Positions 58,315 to 64,000 of a stretch of 64,000 nt of DNA are shown piece by piece. Numbering within the stretch: the first letter of the stretch is position 1; each line of letters opens with the position of its first letter. The position numbers were made by a program, and so were the translations under genes. Under the pieces are notes generated by a model. That model saw only the letters and a list, made by a program, of their open reading frames with translations, did not search any database and was not told the DNA's origin. Origin of the DNA: Pyrrhosoma nymphula (taxonomy: Eukaryota; Arthropoda; Insecta; Odonata; Coenagrionidae); the NCBI GenBank assembly GCA_963573305.1, contig OY754335.1, positions 49,001,985 through 49,065,984 on the forward strand, read 5' to 3'.

Positions 58315-59245
58315 AATATAGAATATAATAGAATAGAATATAAGTTTATTGTTCTTGGACGTCTTCGTCCACTAAGAACATACAAAAAGTTTCATATATG
58401 TATGAGCTCGATAAATTATTTATTAATAAGGCAGTTACATTATCATGATCAATAATAACAATCATTCAATGAGATTTTGCATTAAATTAAAACCCTTCTT
58501 GGTTGAATAGATACAAAAAAATCTTTTTTTAAAAACAAATACAGAACTTGATTTTTTTATGTCGATAGGAACACTATTCCACAACCTGGCCCCGGCAACA
58601 CAGAAAGATTTTTGGTATGTAGTAGTCCTATGTAGAGGAGGAATCAAATAATCAGGAGTCATTTGGGAGGTAACGTTAGCCATGTTTACTCTAGGAGGAA
58701 AAAATTGCTTCAGATAGCCTGGTTGCTGATTTTGAAAGAGGGAATACATATAAGAACCAAGGAAGTATTTTCTTCTGGTTTTGGCCTTCAGCCATGTAAG
58801 CCTGGTGAAATAGGGGGAAATATGGTCATCCTTCTTGAGGAAAAAGATAAATCTTACACACATATTCAGTAAACGTTCTAGCTTAACATTAAGCTCTTCA
58901 GTGATATCATGGTACACAAGACAGCAATAGTCAAAGTGGGGGAAAATGAGCGAGGAGATAAGTTGCTGGCGTGTATGAAGGGGTACCTATGAGGTTTTTC
59001 TGAATTTTAAGCTGATGAAGGATCATATTAACCTTATTACAAATGGTTAACACGTGATTTTGCCAAGACAAATTACACACCATGGTAACCCCAAGGTTTT
59101 TAACATTATTTGAATACAATATTTCCGCATCACCAACTAATATCTTTGGAATAGCATTAGCGTCGAGTTTTCTGAGTAACCTTGAATTTCCCAGAATTAT
59201 TGACTTGGTTTTGCTACAGTTCAGTTTGAAATTGTTGTTTACTCA
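58315..59245 (-). mobile_element. 5'-truncated CR1/Jockey-like LINE
   Basis: Minus strand holds the last third of a LINE reverse transcriptase followed by a 3' UTR. The element ends near 58315 in ATTCTATTCTATTATATTCT units, a short-repeat tail. The 5' end is lost at about 59245, as usual for truncated LINE insertions. Confidence 0.8.
58462..59230 (-). pseudogene. LINE reverse transcriptase C-terminal part, one frameshift
   Basis: From 59230 down, the minus strand reads LNCSKTKSIILGNS, then VKNLGVTMVCNLSWQNHV and ICNKVNMILHQLK, the conserved region just after the catalytic palm. A frameshift near 58985 moves to the frame reading ISSLIFPHFDYCCLVYHD, RFIFFLKKDDHISPYF, PLHRTTTYQKSFCVAGARLW and NSVPIDIKKS. 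It ends at 58462. The catalytic FADD/YADD motif lies upstream and is absent. Confidence 0.82.
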
Positions 59246-61544
59246 ATAATCAAACTTCTTCACCACAGGTCAAATATCAGAGCGCCGCCTTTCGCGACCT
59301 TACTCTTGCGGGTTAAGAGAGAGAGTGGCATCTCCCGATTGCCTCATTCCCCCCGTTGCAATTGTCAACAGCCCCGTAAAAAGAAACCTCTTGAAAATAC
59401 CTACGCTGGCCGAGTCGCTAACCGTTATATTTATTCATATTTCGCGATTGGCTTGCTTATACTACGGTGCACTCTTTATTTGCTGGTGACACCTAAAGTA
59501 CCCAAAGCAACCTGGTTTCCCCTTCCTCCATCTAATTTAATTTACTTTCTTAAGACACTTATCTCATACTCGTGCGACCATCATTTATAATTTAAATTGG
59601 CAAAAAAGATAAATCCTGCAAGCGATAAAAATGAACTTCACGTGCATATATCATAGAAGTTGAAGTAAATGATCTGGTGCTGAACTCGAGATTAAAGATT
59701 TGGAAAAGTAGCCTATTATCTTCGGAATGGCGTCATTTAATTACATGCAAATTTTGAAGGTTTTTCATTTTCCGCTTCTTGCAGAAAACTGAGCGTTGCA
59801 GAAAAACTTAGCATGAAAACGTTGCAGTCTTCGGCTTATATTTCTATGTTGTGTAGGATTCGGTGGCCTTGCGGTGGTTTCACAGGTATCCCACCGTCCT
59901 TAAGGCACATGTTTGGCCTATACATGCCCAGTTCATGGCATATCAAATCTGCAAAGACCATAGATGACAGAGATGATAACCGTATCTCTTCCTGAAGAGG
60001 TAAGAGCCTATAGCGGGGGCCAATGTTGCTTTTGTTATTCTCTCTGTTGTTGTTGCGTTCGTTAACTTAGTTCTTTCTTTTCTCTCTGTTATTTTGAAAT
60101 TGTGGCAATGAACATCTTTGACTTGACTGACTCCGAAGATGAACAGAATGAGGACATGCGGGAGTAGCGTGTTAGGCTGTGTTCCAATCGACGTTAGGGT
60201 CTACTAGCCGTTGGTACTTGAGATGACTGGGGAGGGAGCACATTTTAATAATCTATTTAGTCGAAAAAAATTTCAGCGTTGAATTTAATCAAACAGGTTG
60301 TAATAGAAATGTTGAAAGAAATATATTTTTATTTTTTTCCTCATTAAAGCATGCTATTACTAGATTTTTCGGCGTGGCATTCGAAATTGAGACGAAATTA
60401 TTTTAAAGTATGTTTTTTCGAATATTGGACCCGGCTTGACAGCGTGATGTTTGCTTGCAACAATTATAATGATAAGAAATGTATTATTTCTTGTTTAGAA
60501 GAAAATCTGAACATATGTAATCGAATTGTGATAAAATATATGTCTTGTTCCATAAGGCTATATGTTAAAATAGCATTGGATTTCCTAAAAACTAGATCGT
60601 AATGATAACATTTTTTCACTTTTATCTATGGATATCACTAATGAGAACACGTTTGCCAAGTTTCGCGTAAATATGTGTGTATAAAAAAATCGCTCCAAAC
60701 ACTTCAATATTCCTCAATTTCAGGAAGTGACGTTACAATATCAGCTTGTGGACCAACTTCACGGCCGCGAAAGAGCTGGTACGGGCTAGTTTGAGAAAAG
60801 GCTTACTAGCCCAGAGTACCAATCGTACAGACATTCATCACGGCGTCCCCTATGGCAAGGGATAAGGGCAAATTTGAATGCTCATGTCAATTATTCTGCC
60901 ATTATTCAGATTATAAAGTGTTATAATGCTACTACGTGACCTTATAAACTATCCTTTTGCTGAAAAAATTTCCGTTCTTATCGTTATCACGAGACATGCC
61001 TAGGTTATGCATTCCATCACTCATTTGCTCGATGTATTTTTCGACCGTATGTACGTGCTGACGTTAGTTCTCCGTTCTACTTCGCAAGGATGGCAGTGGA
61101 TCTTACTGAATTTGCATAGGACATGGTATACACTACGCGAAAGACAACAAAGCTTTCTTTATATATAATACTCGAGGTTCATTTATTCACATTGGATGTA
61201 AAATTATCATAATTACATCGTACAAATGCACATATATACCTACTCGCACAAATACATAGGTACATATTTGTACTTAATTTCCTTTATACCTGCATATGAG
61301 TGATAGGTTAAATAGAATGATTACATCAAAATACATGAAAATGCATAAAAAATCATTTATTATTTGAAAACTAGGTTAATTACATGAAAATTTTATTACT
61401 GAATAAAACTTGGATATCGCTTACTTAATAACCAATATTTAACGGCCCTCAATTTTTTTGTATTTTTTATGCCATGTAAACTTTTATTTATTTCTTTTTT
61501 ATACCAGCTAACAAAACTGAAGACTAAATTTGTTGACTTTTCCT
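59246..61544. other. Long non-coding stretch
   Basis: AT-rich. A short acidic frame at 60109-60168 (MNIFDLTDSEDEQNEDMRE) has no support around it. Confidence 0.4.
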
Positions 61545-64000
61545 TATTTAATTTGGGTCCGGAATAGCTGTGAGGATTCGCATTTTTATTATTTTGTTAT
61601 CAACTGTTTCCGCGATTCTTTTATAAATTCGAACTTCACTGAGCCTTAGTTAAAATTGATCAGAGGCTATTTCCACTGGGAACTTATATATTACGGTAAG
61701 TAACCATAAAATGAGGTCATTTTCTCCATTAAGTACAGGTGAGTAAGTTGATGGAAGTGCTATTATTTGTGAGTAAAAGAAGGTTTCGATGGGCGACTAT
61801 AATTACGAGGCAGGTGACAGGAAATACCATGCGGACGAATAATCCTCTATGCCGCTGGTGCCGTAGAAAAATGAACCCAAATTGGTGTTTTTTCTACTTA
61901 AATTTGTATCTGGAGTTGCTTATTAATCCCTAATATCTTGAGTTTGTTCGGCTGTTCCTACGACTTGGTTAAGGTTGATTCGCACTGAACTAAACCAGCC
62001 TACTATAGACACAAGGACATTTACTCCGGGAAGTAATAATGAGTAGTGGCAGTTACTAGGGTAGGCGACCTATAATCAAGATTATCTGCGCTTGAATCAT
62101 TGCGAGATTTCCATTCGCTCTGGTGCCCTGTTCTTTTCGCAACATAACAGTGCACTTGCTTTACATTCATTTCAGACCCTGCGCACTTCAAAACAAATAT
62201 AGAGAAGAGTTGATACGCCCTAGATATAAGATAACTCTCATAATCGCACCCGCGATTGTTGTTTTTGTGTTGGCTTTTAGTGAAGGTGTCAAACATGGAT
62301 AATGTAGTTTTAATTACATTGTGGTAAAGTGCTTGCGTTTTTAAAATGCGTATTTTGAACGAATTCGATTACTATACACAAGACATTCGGCCTTGTCTAC
62401 TGTGATCCACCTGAATGCCACCTACTGACTGGTTACCGAACGTTTCGCCAGCGCACGTCGTTACAATCATCGTCATTCGTGTTCGCGGAAGTGCGCTGAT
62501 GTGTTCTGATCTGCTCCAACTTCAACAAGATAGGTAAGTAATGTGCGTAGTTCAGGGTGTGAATATGGGGTCCAATGTGTGACCATAATTAAACTCCGGA
62601 CAATAATGACTGCAGTGCACACTAGTTACCCAAGAGCTTGTTATTTTTATTATGCATTCTGTATGTAGACCCTGTATGCCGTGGGAGTCTTGGGCTGGAG
62701 CTGACAAAACATTAGAAATCTGTGATGCCTTTCCTAGTTTAATTTGCACCCGAAAGAACCACAAACATTCCAAGTATCTGGGTTTGTTCGACGTTTTTCA
62801 CTATTCGGTGAACTATATTTGCACTAAGCTGAATAAATTTTAGTAGAAACAAAGATATTTGTTAAGATTGATCCAGGACTACATTTTTTAATCGTGATAA
62901 AATTTTGACTACTGTGATGCACGATCGTTGTTCCACTATGCTGTAAACATGACCATATCGTGAAATCGGGCGATTTTACCGTTTTCATTTGATTTATGAC
63001 GACTCACATCAATTAAGTAAATGCAATCGATCCGAAGTTCATACCATTTTAAAGAATAATAAATCCTCTTTTTTGTTGAATAATACATCCTACCTAGCTT
63101 GTCTAGAGCTACTGTGGAACGCATAAAAGTCCATGTCTATGCTGTTTTGACAGCGGATGTAGAACGATTTGCGGTTCATGCGGTTCGGTTATCTGAGGTT
63201 AAATTTGGATCCGGAAAAGCGTAACCACTTGCTGTATGATTTGTTTGGTCAACTCTTTCCACGATTCGGTGGAGAATGTCTGCACTTTGCTAGGGTATTA
63301 TAGAATTCCAGGATAAGTATTGCCGTAAGGGACATGAAATGAAATGTGGTAGTGGCTTTCGGTGGCGGCTGCACAACCAAAATATACATGATGGGCGTTG
63401 TTGAGTACGACGCAGACGAGTCGTTCAACTGCCATCCCGGAGCTGCTGATGCCGTGGAATAGAGTTGAAAAAATAAACTAAATTTAATTATTTTCCTAGC
63501 ATAATTTGTGCTCGAAATAACCTCAACCATTCGCAATTTCTTCATCTGTTAGTTCGACCGTTTCCACGGTTCGATACATGGAATTTACACTTGGTTAAAC
63601 CAGTTAAGGATTCAAATAATACCTTATAATATAATACCTCAGAATGAATAGTGGTAGGAATTAGGATTTATTAATTTTTATAACTGGGTATATATTTATA
63701 TCAGGATATCTTAGAACTTCATTGGTAGAAAGGTAGACTAGGTAGATTTGAAGAACTTTTTCTGAGAACTTGGAATATTTAGTGGTAGTTCGTAATATGT
63801 GCAAAAAAGGTGCCGAAAACGGAGGTCATTTTCTTTATAAAAGATAGGTGGTTACGTTAATGTGGGTGGGATTATTTGGCACATGAAAGAAGGGTCCAGT
63901 AAGCGACCATTAAAAGACAGGAAATGTTATGCAAACGAGTCATTCATTTTTCTTCCCGATGCTGCAGGTGCTTCGGTGGGATTGTGAAAAAATATAACGC
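61545..64000 (+). repeat. Diverged direct repeats, two to three units
   Basis: ATTTGGGTCCGGAATAGC and ATCAACTGTTTCCGCGATTC (61547-61620) return as ATTTGGATCCGGAAAAGC and GTCAACTCTTTCCACGATTC at 63205-63266. GAGGTCATTTTCTCCATTAA...GTGACAGGAAATACCATGCG (61710-61835) returns as GAGGTCATTTTCTTTATAAA...AGACAGGAAATGTTATGCA at 63822-63935. This suggests an old tandem duplication with units of roughly 1.6-2.1 kb that continues beyond the window. Confidence 0.45.
62395..62540 (+). repeat. Repeat family C, copy
   Basis: ACCGAACGTTTCGCCAGCGC, GTGTTCGCGGAAGTGCGCTG and GCTCCAACTTCAACAAG match fragments at 16805-16935 and (inverted) 19640-19770. Confidence 0.55.

Noticed and set aside
60109..60168. Short acidic peptide MNIFDLTDSEDEQNEDMRE
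   Set aside because: Nineteen codons with no splice donor, no conservation evidence and no supporting context.

Overview
The window is a repeat-dense, AT-rich stretch of an arthropod nuclear genome, almost certainly an insect. It contains a spliced eclosion hormone gene (an insect neuropeptide). It also holds a nuclear copy of mitochondrial DNA in the gene order cox1 end - trnL(UUR) that is typical of insects, and many eukaryotic mobile elements (Merlin, RTE and CR1/Jockey-like LINEs, tRNA- and 5S-derived SINEs, hAT- and pogo-like MITEs). I cannot name the species. There are no operons, CRISPR arrays or bacterial genes.

Layout. Positions 1-3171 are a large foldback element with arms of about 650 bp. 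Positions about 3940-7303 (minus strand) hold the one host gene I can defend, eclosion hormone. Its model has a TATA/Inr promoter, a 38-nt non-coding first exon, a 100-nt second exon with the start codon, and a third exon with the hormone. From 8400 to 22950 I see only repeats: three to five copies of one MITE family, a pogo-like MITE, a foldback array of GATCACG units, SINEs and other inverted repeats. Positions 22956-29795 are a nested locus: a segment carrying a THAP-type first exon occurs twice in direct orientation. The second copy was split by a Merlin DNA transposon (24899-26019) and by a nearly full-length RTE LINE (26064-29429) with a 12-bp target duplication. From 29800 to 40600 the sequence is non-coding, with MITEs, a GC-rich block and LINE ends.

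Positions 40605-41231 are the mitochondrial insertion. Positions 37199-37390, 40257-40432 and 44081-44255 are three foldback elements whose arms carry cores like the hammerhead ribozyme. Positions 45000-50000 hold tRNA-derived SINE pieces, GC-rich blocks and a second pogo-like MITE. Positions 51002-51385 are a 5S-rRNA-derived SINE with perfect 14-bp flanking repeats, followed at 51814-52503 by a hAT-like MITE with 8-bp flanking repeats. Positions 58315-59245 hold a truncated LINE, and 61545-64000 are diverged direct repeats.

The only gene with a clear host role is eclosion hormone, which takes part in moulting behaviour. Everything else that codes is transposon-derived and broken or partial. 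All calls come from reading the sequence; no search or alignment program was run.
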